Source: Paraburkholderia rhynchosiae (lineage in GTDB: Bacteria > Pseudomonadota > Gammaproteobacteria > Burkholderiales > Burkholderiaceae). From it: a DNA stretch of 64,000 nucleotides. Under the pieces are notes generated by a model. That model was given only the letters and a program-made list of their open reading frames with translations. It searched no databases and was not told the DNA's origin. Both the position numbers and the translations under genes were made by a program. Location: the NCBI RefSeq assembly GCF_002879865.1, contig NZ_PNXY01000017.1, forward strand, positions 89,539 to 153,538. Direction: 5' to 3'. Every line of letters begins with the position of its first letter. The first letter of the stretch is position 1. Below, in pieces: positions 1 through 8,284 of the stretch.

Positions 1-379
1 ACCGGCGGCTTGAACGGCTCGTATGATACCGGCAGGCCGACACCCGTCAAGTTGGCTAACAGACATAAGCGCGACATTAGCCCCGCATAAGTGCGCGAAA
101 ACGTGAGGCTATGCGTGCGTCGCCGCCCTCTGCATCGGCTTTCAATTGCTTGACGGTCGGGCCAGTTCCTCGAGGAATCGCACAAAGCCTTTCCTTTTGT
201 GACAAATCAGACATGAAAAACTGTTACTGTTCATTTTTTTCGGACATCGGACGGCCAGCACTTTTGGGCGGTCTTCGCCCACCTGGCCCGCCGGCAGACC
301 GACAGAACGGCGGCCTGCTCCGCTGTCCGGATTGCATGACCGCTGGCGGCTGGGGCTGCCGGCATCGACATTACATTCC
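1..379. other. Leader region upstream of gspD, no gene recognised
   Basis: No convincing coding sequence is seen; the short open frames here have no recognisable composition or start signal. The stretch presumably carries the promoter of the gsp operon, but I could not find a well-spaced -35/-10 pair. The left part may belong to an upstream gene or spacer outside the window. Confidence 0.4.
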
Positions 380-2764
380 ATGAGAAGAAATCGTATGGCT
401 TTGCGTCGCGTCGCAACGGCGTTGCTGGTGGCTGGATTGATCACCGCACAGACGGCACAGGCACAGGTGACCCTCAACTTCGTCAACGCCGATATTGATC
501 AGGTGGCCAAGGCGATCGGCGCGGCGACCGGCAAGACGATCATCGTCGACCCGCGCGTGAAAGGTCAGTTGAATCTCGTGTCGGAAAATGCAGTGCCTGA
601 GGACCAGGCGCTGAAGACGTTGCAATCCGCGCTGCGCATGCAGGGCTTTGCCCTGGTCCAGGATCACGGCGTACTGAAAGTCGTGCCCGAAGCCGACGCC
701 AAATTGCAGGGCGTGCCGACCTACGTCGGCAACACGCCGACCGCCCGGGGTGACCAGGTGGTCACACAGGTGTTCGTGCTGAAGAACGAATCGGCGAACA
801 ATCTGTTGCCGGTGCTGCGCCCGCTGATCTCGCCGAACAATACCGTGGCCGCCTACCCGGCCAACAACACGATCGTCGTGACTGACTACGCGGACAATGT
901 GCGGCGTATCGCGCAGATCATCGCCGGCGTGGATACGGCGGCGGGTCAGTCGGTGTCGGTCGTGCAACTGAAAAATGCGAACGCGCTCGACATCGCCACG
1001 CAACTGAACAAGATGCTGGACCCCGGCGCGATCGGCAGCACCGACGCCACGCTGAAAGTGTCGATCACCGCCGACCCGCGCACCAATTCGCTGCTGATCC
1101 GCGCGTCGAACGGCGCGCGTCTCGCCGCCGCAAGGACGCTCGCGCGCGAACTGGACGCGCCGACCAACATGCCTGGCAACATGCACGTTGTGCCGCTGCG
1201 CAACGCCGAGGCGACGAAGCTCGCGAAGACCTTGCGCGGCATGCTCGGCAAAGGCGGCGAAACGGGCTCGTCGGGTGGCTCGAACGAAGCGAACTCGTTC
1301 AACCAGACCGGCGCCGGTGCGCTCGGCGGCAACAACTCGACCGGCACATCCGGTACGCCGCCGCTGCCGTCGGGCGGAATGAGCAGCAGTTCGATGTCCT
1401 CGCCGATGGGCGGCGCCGGCGCCGGCGCGGGCGGATACGGTTCGAACAACGCGGCTTCTTCGGGCGGCCTGCTCGGCAGCGACAAGGAGAAGACCGACGA
1501 AAATCAGCCGGGCGGCATGATCCAGGCGGACTCCGCGACCAACTCCCTGATCATCACGGCGTCCGAGCCGGTGTACCGCAATCTGCGTGCAGTCATCGAC
1601 CAGCTCGACGCGCGCCGCGCGCAGGTTTATATCGAGGCGCTGATCGTCGAGCTGAATTCGAACACGAGCGGCAACTTGGGCATTCAGTGGCAGGTCGCGA
1701 ACAATTCGCTGTTTGCCGGCACCAATCTCGCCACCGGTTCCAGCAACAGCATCATCAACCTGACGGCGGCGGCCGCGGCGGCCGGCACCACCGGCGGTCT
1801 CGCCACGGCGCTCGGCTCGGGTCTCCAGCAGGGGCTGAACGTCGGCTGGATTCACAACATTTTCGGCGTGCAGGGACTCGGCGCGCTGCTGCAGGCGCTC
1901 TCGCAGAGTGCCGACGCGAACGTGCTGTCCACGCCTAACCTGATCACGCTCGACAATGAGGAAGCGAAGATCGTCGTCGGTACGAACGTGCCTATCCAGA
2001 CGGGCTCGTATTCGAATCTGACGAGCGGCACGGCGAGCGCGGCGTTCAACACGTACGACCGCGTCGACGTGGGCTTGACGCTGCACGTCAAACCGCAGAT
2101 CACCGACGGCGGCATCCTGAAGCTGCAGCTTTACACAGAAGACTCCGCGATCGTGAACGGCACGACCAACGCGACGACCAACCCAGCCGGCCCGCAGTTC
2201 ACCAAGCGTTCGATTCAGTCGACAGTGCTCGCCGATAACGGCGAGATCATCGTGCTTGGCGGCCTGATGCAGGACAACTACCAGGTCAGCAACAGCAAGG
2301 TGCCGCTGCTAGGCGACATCCCGTGGATAGGTCAGTTGTTCCGTTCCGAACAGAAGAACCGCAACAAGACCAACCTGATGGTGTTTCTGCGCCCTGTGAT
2401 CATTAACGACCGCGATACCGCGCAGGCTGTCACGTCGAATCGTTACGACTATATTCAAGGTGTGCAGGGGGCGTACCGGCAGGACAACAACCTGATGAAG
2501 GACAAGGACGATCCGGTGGTTCCGCCGATGCCCGTCGGCCCGAGCCAGGGCGGTTCGCCGTTGAATCTGTTCGATCTCGATCAGATGCGTCGTCAGCAGA
2601 TGCAGCCGCCTCAGGCTCAGCCGCGCTCGTCCACCCCGCAACCGAACGGAGCGCCGACGATGACGCCCGGTACAGTGCCCGCCGCGCCCGCGGTGAACGG
2701 CGGCGTCCAGAGCAATCCGGTGCCGGCCGCGCCGTCTACCGCATCACGAGGAGTTCAGCCGTGA
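380..2764 (+). CDS. gspD: Type II secretion system secretin GspD
   Basis: GspD forms the outer-membrane secretin through which folded exoproteins leave the periplasm. A signal peptide (MALRRVATALLVAG... ending near AQA) precedes an N0 domain (VTLNFVNADIDQVAKAIGAATGKTIIVDP), N1-N3 repeats and the C-terminal secretin domain with NVLSTPNLITLDNEEA, VGTNVPIQTG and VPLLGDIPWIGQLF. A long Gly/Ser/Asn-rich insert of about 80 residues interrupts N3, and a Pro/Gln-rich tail of about 100 residues follows the secretin domain. ATG 380 is chosen; ATG 395 (MALRRV) is an equally good start because AGAAGA lies just before it. The stop overlaps the GTG of gspE in GTGA, so translation is probably coupled. No pilotin gene is seen nearby. 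Confidence 0.95.
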   Translation: MRRNRMALRRVATALLVAGLITAQTAQAQVTLNFVNADIDQVAKAIGAATGKTIIVDPRVKGQLNLVSENAVPEDQALKTLQSALRMQGFALVQDHGVLKVVPEADAKLQGVPTYVGNTPTARGDQVVTQVFVLKNESANNLLPVLRPLISPNNTVAAYPANNTIVVTDYADNVRRIAQIIAGVDTAAGQSVSVVQLKNANALDIATQLNKMLDPGAIGSTDATLKVSITADPRTNSLLIRASNGARLAAARTLARELDAPTNMPGNMHVVPLRNAEATKLAKTLRGMLGKGGETGSSGGSNEANSFNQTGAGALGGNNSTGTSGTPPLPSGGMSSSSMSSPMGGAGAGAGGYGSNNAASSGGLLGSDKEKTDENQPGGMIQADSATNSLIITASEPVYRNLRAVIDQLDARRAQVYIEALIVELNSNTSGNLGIQWQVANNSLFAGTNLATGSSNSIINLTAAAAAAGTTGGLATALGSGLQQGLNVGWIHNIFGVQGLGALLQALSQSADANVLSTPNLITLDNEEAKIVVGTNVPIQTGSYSNLTSGTASAAFNTYDRVDVGLTLHVKPQITDGGILKLQLYTEDSAIVNGTTNATTNPAGPQFTKRSIQSTVLADNGEIIVLGGLMQDNYQVSNSKVPLLGDIPWIGQLFRSEQKNRNKTNLMVFLRPVIINDRDTAQAVTSNRYDYIQGVQGAYRQDNNLMKDKDDPVVPPMPVGPSQGGSPLNLFDLDQMRRQQMQPPQAQPRSSTPQPNGAPTMTPGTVPAAPAVNGGVQSNPVPAAPSTASRGVQP

Positions 2765-4320
2765 ATACGCCGTCCATGCCGCCGTCAGCCTCAACGTCGC
2801 CGGCATCCGCGCGGGCTGCCGGGCTCCCGCCGGCGGCAATGGCAGAGCACGCGCAGCAGGCCGAACGCGCAGCGCCGTCGGCCATCGCCGCCCGGCTCGT
2901 GCCGTATGGCTTTGCGCGCAGCGGCCAGATTCTGGTCGCGCACCAGCACGTCGACAGCCTTGAAGTCTGGATCAGCGAGCGCACCAGTGAAGCCGCGCTC
3001 GCCGAAGTCACGCGCAACTTCGGCGCGGTGTCGGTGGTGCGTTTGCCCGCCGACGAGCTCGCCCAGGCCATCAACCAGGCGTATGCGCGCCACGATGGCA
3101 GCGCGGCGCAAGTGGTCGGCGAAGTGGAAGGCGAAGTCGATCTGTCGCGTTTGATGCAGGACATTCCCGAAGTCGAAGACCTGCTGGAATCGGAAGACGA
3201 CGCGCCGATTATCCGCATGATCAACGCGCTGCTCACCCAAGCGGCACGCGAACAGGCGTCGGACATTCACATCGAGCCATTCGAAACATCGTCGGTGGTG
3301 CGGTTTCGGGTCGACGGTACGCTGCGCGACGTCGTGCGTCCAAAGAAAGCGCTGCACGGCGCGCTGATTTCGCGGATCAAGATCATGGCGCAGCTCGATA
3401 TCGCCGAGAAGCGTCTGCCGCAAGACGGCCGTATCACGCTGCGCGTGGGCGGGCGTCCGGTCGACGTGCGCGTATCGACGCTGCCGACCGGCCACGGCGA
3501 GCGCGCGGTGTTGCGTCTGCTGGAAAAGGATGCAACGCGCCTGAACCTCGAAGCGCTCGGCATGGGTTCGGACACGCTTGCCAGGTTCGACAAGCTGATC
3601 GGCAGGCCGCACGGCATCGTGCTGGTGACGGGTCCGACCGGCTCGGGCAAGACGACCACGCTGTACGCATCGATGTCGCGGCTCGAAACGGCGACCACCA
3701 ACATCATGACGGTGGAAGACCCGATCGAATACGACCTGTCGGGCATTGGTCAGACCCAGGTCAACGAGCGGATCGGCATGAGCTTTGCGCGCGCGCTACG
3801 TTCGATTCTGCGGCAGGATCCGGACATCATCATGATCGGTGAAATCCGCGACCTCGAAACCGCGCAGATCGCGGTGCAGGCTTCGCTCACCGGCCACCTC
3901 GTGCTGGCCACGCTGCATACCAACGACGCGGCATCCGCCGTCACGCGTTTGACCGACATGGGCGTCGAGCCGTATCTGCTCGCGTCGTCGTTGCTCGGCG
4001 TGCTGGCGCAACGGCTCGTGCGGCGCCTGTGTCCGGTGTGCCGCGAACAGCGTGTCGAAGAAGACGGCCGCGTGCATTGGCATCCGGTAGGTTGCGACAA
4101 GTGCGGTCAGTCCGGCTATGCGGGCCGGCGCGGCGTGTACGAACTGCTGCTTATCGACGACGAAATCCGCACGCTGATTCACCGCAATGCGTCCGATGCG
4201 GAAATCCTCACGGCAGGCCGTGCGCAAGGCATGCTCACGCTGCGTGAAGACGCGGAGCGCTGGCTCGCGTCGGGGCTGACGTCGCTTGAAGAAGTGATCC
4301 GCGTGACGGGCGGAGCATAA
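2761..4320 (+). CDS. gspE: Type II secretion ATPase GspE
   Basis: This is the cytoplasmic hexameric ATPase that powers pseudopilus assembly. The 519-aa protein has a GspE N-terminal domain (about residues 30-170), a Walker A motif GPTGSGKTTT from about residue 291, a Walker B region DIIMIGEIRD near 356, the His box LVLATLHTNDA, and a zinc-binding tetracysteine (C424, C427, C445, C448: CPVC and CDKC). The spacing between the two Cys pairs (17 residues) is short compared with enterobacterial GspE. The start is GTG overlapping the gspD stop. gspF follows after 4 bases, so gspD-E-F read as one transcription unit. Confidence 0.96.
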   Translation: MNTPSMPPSASTSPASARAAGLPPAAMAEHAQQAERAAPSAIAARLVPYGFARSGQILVAHQHVDSLEVWISERTSEAALAEVTRNFGAVSVVRLPADELAQAINQAYARHDGSAAQVVGEVEGEVDLSRLMQDIPEVEDLLESEDDAPIIRMINALLTQAAREQASDIHIEPFETSSVVRFRVDGTLRDVVRPKKALHGALISRIKIMAQLDIAEKRLPQDGRITLRVGGRPVDVRVSTLPTGHGERAVLRLLEKDATRLNLEALGMGSDTLARFDKLIGRPHGIVLVTGPTGSGKTTTLYASMSRLETATTNIMTVEDPIEYDLSGIGQTQVNERIGMSFARALRSILRQDPDIIMIGEIRDLETAQIAVQASLTGHLVLATLHTNDAASAVTRLTDMGVEPYLLASSLLGVLAQRLVRRLCPVCREQRVEEDGRVHWHPVGCDKCGQSGYAGRRGVYELLLIDDEIRTLIHRNASDAEILTAGRAQGMLTLREDAERWLASGLTSLEEVIRVTGGA

Positions 4321-4324
4321 GCGC

Positions 4325-5542
4325 ATGCCGGCATTTCGTTTTGAAGCGATCGACGCAGCGGGCAAGGCGCAGAAAGGCGTGCTCGATGCCGACAGCGCGC
4401 GCGGCGCCCGCACCAATCTGCGTTCGCAGGGGCTTACGCCGCTCGTCGTCGAACCGGCGGCCACGCGCACGCGCGGCGAGCGCAATCAACGGCTGTCGTT
4501 GGGGCGGCGGTTGTCACAGCGCGAGCAGGCGATTCTCACGCGTCAGCTGGCCAGCCTGCTGATTGCCGGCCTGCCGCTCGACGAAGCGCTCTCCGTGCTC
4601 ACCGAGCAATCGGAACGCGACTACATTCGCGAGCTGATGGCCTCGATTCGCGCGGAAGTGCTCGGCGGTCATTCGCTCGCGAATGCACTGACGCAGCATC
4701 CGAAAGACTTCCCCGAGATTTATCGCGCGCTGGTTGCGGCTGGGGAACATACCGGCAAGCTAGGACTCGTGCTGTCGCGTCTTGCCGACTACATCGAGCA
4801 ACGCAACGCGCTCAAGCAGAAGATCGTGCTCGCGTTCACGTACCCAACCATCGTCACGATCATCGCGCTCGGCATCGTCACATTTCTGTTGAGCTATGTG
4901 GTGCCGCAAGTGGTCAACGTATTCGCGAGCACCAAGCAGCAACTGCCCTTTCTCACGATCATGATGATGGCGCTGTCCGGTTTCGTGCGGAATTGGTGGT
5001 GGGCGGTGCTGATCGCAGTGGCGATACTTTCTTATGCGGTGCGCTCGACGCTAAGACAAACCGGCCCGCGCCTCGCCTTCGACCGCTGGCTTCTCACCGC
5101 CCCGCTGCTCGGCAAACTCGTGCGCGGCTACAACACCGTGCGCTTTGCAAGCACGCTCGGCATTCTGACGGCGGCCGGCGTGCCGATTCTGCGCGCGCTG
5201 CAGGCCGCAGCCGAAACACTCAGCAACACGGCGATGCGCGGCAACATCGACGATGCGATCGTGCGCGTGCGCGAAGGCACGTCGCTGTCGCGCGCGCTCG
5301 GCAATACGAAGACGTTCCCGCCGGTGCTGGTTCACCTGATCCGTTCCGGCGAAGCGACGGGCGACGTGACGACCATGCTCGACCGCGCGGCCGACGGCGA
5401 AGCGCGCGAACTCGAGCGCCGCACGATGTTCCTGACGAGTCTGCTGGAGCCGCTGCTGATTCTGGCGATGGGCGGCGTGGTGCTGGTGATCGTGCTGGCG
5501 GTGATGCTGCCGATCATCGAATTGAACAACCTGGTGCAGTGA
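4325..5542 (+). CDS. gspF: Type II secretion inner-membrane platform protein GspF
   Basis: GspF is the polytopic inner-membrane platform protein that couples the GspE ATPase to pseudopilin assembly. The 405-aa product opens with the typical MPAFRFEAIDAAGKAQKGVLDADS, has two T2SSF cytoplasmic helical domains (about 70-195 and 275-395) and three membrane segments (about 170-190, 220-240 and a C-terminal LLILAMGGVVLVIVLAVMLPI). It starts 4 bp after gspE with no separate promoter. It ends the first block of the operon: the next gene, gspC, lies on the other strand. Confidence 0.95.
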   Translation: MPAFRFEAIDAAGKAQKGVLDADSARGARTNLRSQGLTPLVVEPAATRTRGERNQRLSLGRRLSQREQAILTRQLASLLIAGLPLDEALSVLTEQSERDYIRELMASIRAEVLGGHSLANALTQHPKDFPEIYRALVAAGEHTGKLGLVLSRLADYIEQRNALKQKIVLAFTYPTIVTIIALGIVTFLLSYVVPQVVNVFASTKQQLPFLTIMMMALSGFVRNWWWAVLIAVAILSYAVRSTLRQTGPRLAFDRWLLTAPLLGKLVRGYNTVRFASTLGILTAAGVPILRALQAAAETLSNTAMRGNIDDAIVRVREGTSLSRALGNTKTFPPVLVHLIRSGEATGDVTTMLDRAADGEARELERRTMFLTSLLEPLLILAMGGVVLVIVLAVMLPIIELNNLVQ

Positions 5543-5594
5543 CGCGAGATTACGCGGGAGCCGCGCTGTCGGCCGACAGCGAAGCAACATGCAC

Positions 5595-5619
5595 TTGGCT
5601 TGGCTTGGCTTGGCTTGGC
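5595..5619. repeat. Pentanucleotide tandem repeat (TTGGC)x5
   Basis: Five perfect copies of TTGGC lie between the convergent ends of gspF and gspC, abutting the gspC stop codon (TGA on the minus strand at 5621-5623). Slippage here would alter only the 3' flank of gspC mRNA, not the protein, unless the stop were lost. Confidence 0.85.
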
Positions 5620-5620
5620 T

Positions 5621-6043
5621 TCAGCGAACGTAGATCGTAGGACCCGCGGCGTTGGCCGGCAGGAACACTTCGGAATGCGCGCCATTGCGATCGATGACGA
5701 TCGAGCGCGCACGAACTTCGGAGAGTTTGGCGCCTTGCATCAGCGCGCTGCCGAGCGACACCGCACGCGGCGGTTCGCCGCCCACGCTGACGATGGCCGC
5801 CGCGCCTTTACGCAGAGCGAGGATGCCGAACAGATGCACGTCCTGGTTGGCGCTGCGCGTGAGCTGCCCGCCGAACAGCGTCGCGGCCTGATCGGTCGAG
5901 ACTTGCGCGTGCGCGGCCGCTGCGGGCAACGGGGCGCCGGACATCGTGGTGAGCGTGATGATCCAGTAGGTCAGCGTCGCGCAGAACACGGCGAAAAGCG
6001 CTAGCGACAGAAGGCGGATTTGGATGGCGTTCATGCGCATCAT
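5621..6043 (-). CDS. gspC: Short GspC-like type II secretion protein
   Basis: GspC links the inner-membrane platform to the secretin in the periplasm. This 140-aa protein has one N-terminal membrane anchor (LLSLALFAVFCATLTYWIITL) and the homology-region (HR) core beginning LFGGQLTRS..VHLFGILALR and ending EVFLPANAAGPTIYVR. It stops there, so the C-terminal PDZ or coiled-coil domain of longer GspC proteins is absent. It lies inside the gsp cluster on the opposite strand, divergent from gspG across about 150 bp, so it must have its own promoter. Three ATGs (6043, 6040, 6034) could start it. From memory, an inverted gspC between gspF and gspG is usual in Burkholderia. Confidence 0.85.
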   Translation of the reverse strand: MMRMNAIQIRLLSLALFAVFCATLTYWIITLTTMSGAPLPAAAAHAQVSTDQAATLFGGQLTRSANQDVHLFGILALRKGAAAIVSVGGEPPRAVSLGSALMQGAKLSEVRARSIVIDRNGAHSEVFLPANAAGPTIYVR

Positions 6044-6191
6044 TGTACGGACTATTGTGAAAATTGCGTTGAGTTCAAAGCCTTCAACTGCATGACATTA
6101 AAATGACCGGCCGGGCGCGTTTCATGGCACCGAAAGTGTCAGGCGCGAATCCCGCCCAGTCGAAAATTCACCCGAAAAGAGGTAGCAAGCT

Positions 6192-6656
6192 ATGCAACTG
6201 TCGACCACTCGCCGCACAGAAATCGCGGGTCCGCGCAGCCGTCGTCAACGCGGCTTCACGCTGATCGAAATCATGGTCGTGATTGCGATTCTCGGCATTC
6301 TGGCCGCGTTGATCGTGCCGAAAATCATGAGCCGTCCAGACGAAGCGCGGCGCGTTGCCGCGAAGCAGGACATCGGCACCGTGATGCAAGCGCTCAAGCT
6401 TTATCGTCTGGACAACGGCCGTTATCCGACTCAGGAGCAAGGCCTGCGCGCGTTGATCGAAAAACCGGCGACCGATCCGGTGCCGAACAACTGGAAGGAC
6501 GGCGGCTACCTCGAACGTCTGCCGAACGATCCGTGGGGCAACGGCTATCAGTATCTGAATCCAGGCGTGCATGGAGAGATCGACGTGTTCAGTTATGGCG
6601 CAGACGGCAAGGCGGGCGGCGAAGGCAATGACGCCGATGTGGGCTCGTGGCAATAG
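6192..6656 (+). CDS. gspG: Major pseudopilin GspG
   Basis: GspG is the main subunit of the T2SS pseudopilus. The 154-aa precursor has a basic leader ending QRG, then the type III (class) prepilin cleavage site before FTLIEIMVVIAILGILAALIVPKIM, with Glu at mature position 5. The globular part has the conserved GRYPTQEQGLRALIEKP, the calcium-loop region and NDPWGNGYQYLNPG. An RBS-like AAGAGG lies about 8 bp before the ATG. The prepilin peptidase (GspO/PilD) that must process it is not in the window. It is the first gene of the second block, gspGHIJKLMN. Confidence 0.96.
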   Translation: MQLSTTRRTEIAGPRSRRQRGFTLIEIMVVIAILGILAALIVPKIMSRPDEARRVAAKQDIGTVMQALKLYRLDNGRYPTQEQGLRALIEKPATDPVPNNWKDGGYLERLPNDPWGNGYQYLNPGVHGEIDVFSYGADGKAGGEGNDADVGSWQ

Positions 6657-7210
6657 ACGATAGGAATGTGTGGGCAAGTACGAACCCGCCGCCGCGTGCG
6701 GCGGCCGCGGCTGCGCGCGTGCGTGGCCGCGGCAGCCTGAGCACAAGCAAGGGCCGTCGACGTGCGGCGGGCTTCACGCTGCTGGAGATGATGGTGGTGC
6801 TGGTGATTGCGGGCTTGCTCGTATCCCTGACCGCATTGACGATGACGCGCAATCCACGCACCGATCTGAACGAGGAAGCGCAGCGTCTCGCGCTGCTGTT
6901 CGAATCGGCCGGCGACGAAGCGCAGGTGCGCGCGCGTCCAATCGCGTGGCAACCGACCGAAGGCGGCTTTCGTTTCGACATGCGTACAGAAGACGGCTGG
7001 CGTCCGTTGCGCGACGATCTGCTCAAGCCTCGTCCATGGGAAGGCGGCGTAACGGGCGTGACGATCGACTATCCCGGTTCGAACTCACAGGCGAGCCGCG
7101 TCGTATTCGGCACAGAAGCGATCGACGTGCCGGTGCGCATCACGCTGTTCTCCACTGCGGGGCGCGCGACCATCGTTGGCACCGGCAATGGCCGCTACGA
7201 GGTGCACTGA
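6647..7210 (+). CDS. gspH: Minor pseudopilin GspH
   Basis: GspH is a minor pseudopilin of the pseudopilus tip. The precursor has an unusually long, basic and Ala-rich leader of about 40 residues, then the prepilin site AAG before FTLLEMMVVLVIAGLLVSLTALTMTRNP with Glu at +5. The remainder has the GspH/FimT fold region (LNEEAQRLALLFESAGDEAQVRARPIAWQ). ATG 6647 overlaps the end of gspG by 10 bp; a later GTG or TTG could give a shorter leader, so the start is uncertain. Next gene starts 2 bp after the stop. Confidence 0.9.
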   Translation: MAIDDRNVWASTNPPPRAAAAAARVRGRGSLSTSKGRRRAAGFTLLEMMVVLVIAGLLVSLTALTMTRNPRTDLNEEAQRLALLFESAGDEAQVRARPIAWQPTEGGFRFDMRTEDGWRPLRDDLLKPRPWEGGVTGVTIDYPGSNSQASRVVFGTEAIDVPVRITLFSTAGRATIVGTGNGRYEVH

Positions 7211-7211
7211 C

Positions 7212-7628
7212 ATGCGTCGTTGCAGCAGCACGGTGGTTCGCGAAACCGCCAGCCGCGGCGAGCGCGGTTTTACGATGATCGAAGTGCTCGTCGCGCTGGC
7301 GATCATCGCGGTGGCGTTGGCCGCATCGTTGCGCGCGGTCGGCAGTCTCGCGAGCGGCGAGGCCGATCTTCATCGGCGCTTGCTGGCCGGCTGGAGCGCT
7401 GACAACACACTCGCGCAATTGCGTCTGACGCACGCGTGGCCCAACGTCGGCTCCACGAGTTTTGATTGTTCGCAAGGCAATTTGCAGTTGATCTGTACCG
7501 AGCATGTGACGGCGACCCCGAACCCGGTGTTTCGTCGAGTGGAAGTGATGGTGACGATGCCGGGCCGTTCCGGCAATCTCGCCCAGATGGTTACGGTGGT
7601 CGCGAATGAAAACAACCGTTCGCTCTAA
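7212..7628 (+). CDS. gspI: Minor pseudopilin GspI
   Basis: GspI is the minor pseudopilin thought to seed the GspI-J-K tip complex. The 138-aa precursor (start ATG 7212, just after the gspH stop) has the prepilin motif ERG before FTMIEVLVALAIIAVALAASLRAVGSL, with Glu +5. The C-terminal part has the usual GspI pattern, including a Cys pair (FDCSQ, LICTE). The 3' end overlaps gspJ by 23 bp, showing tight operon packing. Confidence 0.93.
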   Translation: MRRCSSTVVRETASRGERGFTMIEVLVALAIIAVALAASLRAVGSLASGEADLHRRLLAGWSADNTLAQLRLTHAWPNVGSTSFDCSQGNLQLICTEHVTATPNPVFRRVEVMVTMPGRSGNLAQMVTVVANENNRSL

Positions 7629-8283
7629 GCGCCGGCGCCGCGCGGGCGTGCACGGCTTCACGCTGATCGAACTGCTGGTCGCGATTGCGATCATGGCGGT
7701 AATCGCGGTGCTGTCGTGGCGCGGACTCGACCAGATCATTCGCGGCCGGCAGACCATCACGAACGCGATGGAAGACGAGCGTGTCTTCGCGCAATTGTTC
7801 GACCAGATGCGCATCGACGTGCGTCAGGCGGCGTCGGACGACGAATCCGGCCAAGCCGCCGTATCGCTATTGGGCGGCGCCCTGCAGATTGTGCGTCAGA
7901 TGAGGTTGCCGGGGTCCGCGCCGCGCTTGCAGGTGGTGCGTTACCGCGTGTCCGAAGGGCGCGTGGTTCGCTATGCGTCGCCGCCGCTCGCCAATCTCGG
8001 CGATTTGCGCGCGGCATTGCGCGGCGGCGAAGGCGAAGGATGGTCCGCGTTGCCGTTGATGGGCGGCGTCGGTGCCATTTCGGCGCGCCTCTATGTGCCG
8101 AGAGTCGGCTGGACCGCGCAGATGAAAGACGTGCAAGGCGCGATCACGGAGGCGGACAATAACCTGAAGGTGCCGCAGCTTGGCAATGGGCCGCTGCCGC
8201 GGTCGGTGACCGGACTCGAGGTGAGCGTCGGCGCGACGTCGCTGGCGCGGCCGGTCACGCGGGTTTTTCTCGTCGGAGAATGA
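7606..8283 (+). CDS. gspJ: Minor pseudopilin GspJ
   Basis: GspJ is a minor pseudopilin that joins GspI and GspK at the pseudopilus tip. The 225-aa precursor has a short basic leader ending VHG, the cleavage site before FTLIELLVAIAIMAVIAVLSWRGLDQI with Glu +5, and the GspJ body with WRGLDQIIRGRQ and EDERVFAQLFDQMRIDVRQA. The start lies inside the gspI 3' end. Confidence 0.93.
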   Translation: MKTTVRSKRRRRAGVHGFTLIELLVAIAIMAVIAVLSWRGLDQIIRGRQTITNAMEDERVFAQLFDQMRIDVRQAASDDESGQAAVSLLGGALQIVRQMRLPGSAPRLQVVRYRVSEGRVVRYASPPLANLGDLRAALRGGEGEGWSALPLMGGVGAISARLYVPRVGWTAQMKDVQGAITEADNNLKVPQLGNGPLPRSVTGLEVSVGATSLARPVTRVFLVGE

Positions 8284-8284
8284 A

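Noticed and set aside
371..2086. A 571-codon minus-strand open frame
   Set aside because: Antisense to gspD; Arg/Val/His-rich composition typical of shadow frames in GC-rich DNA.
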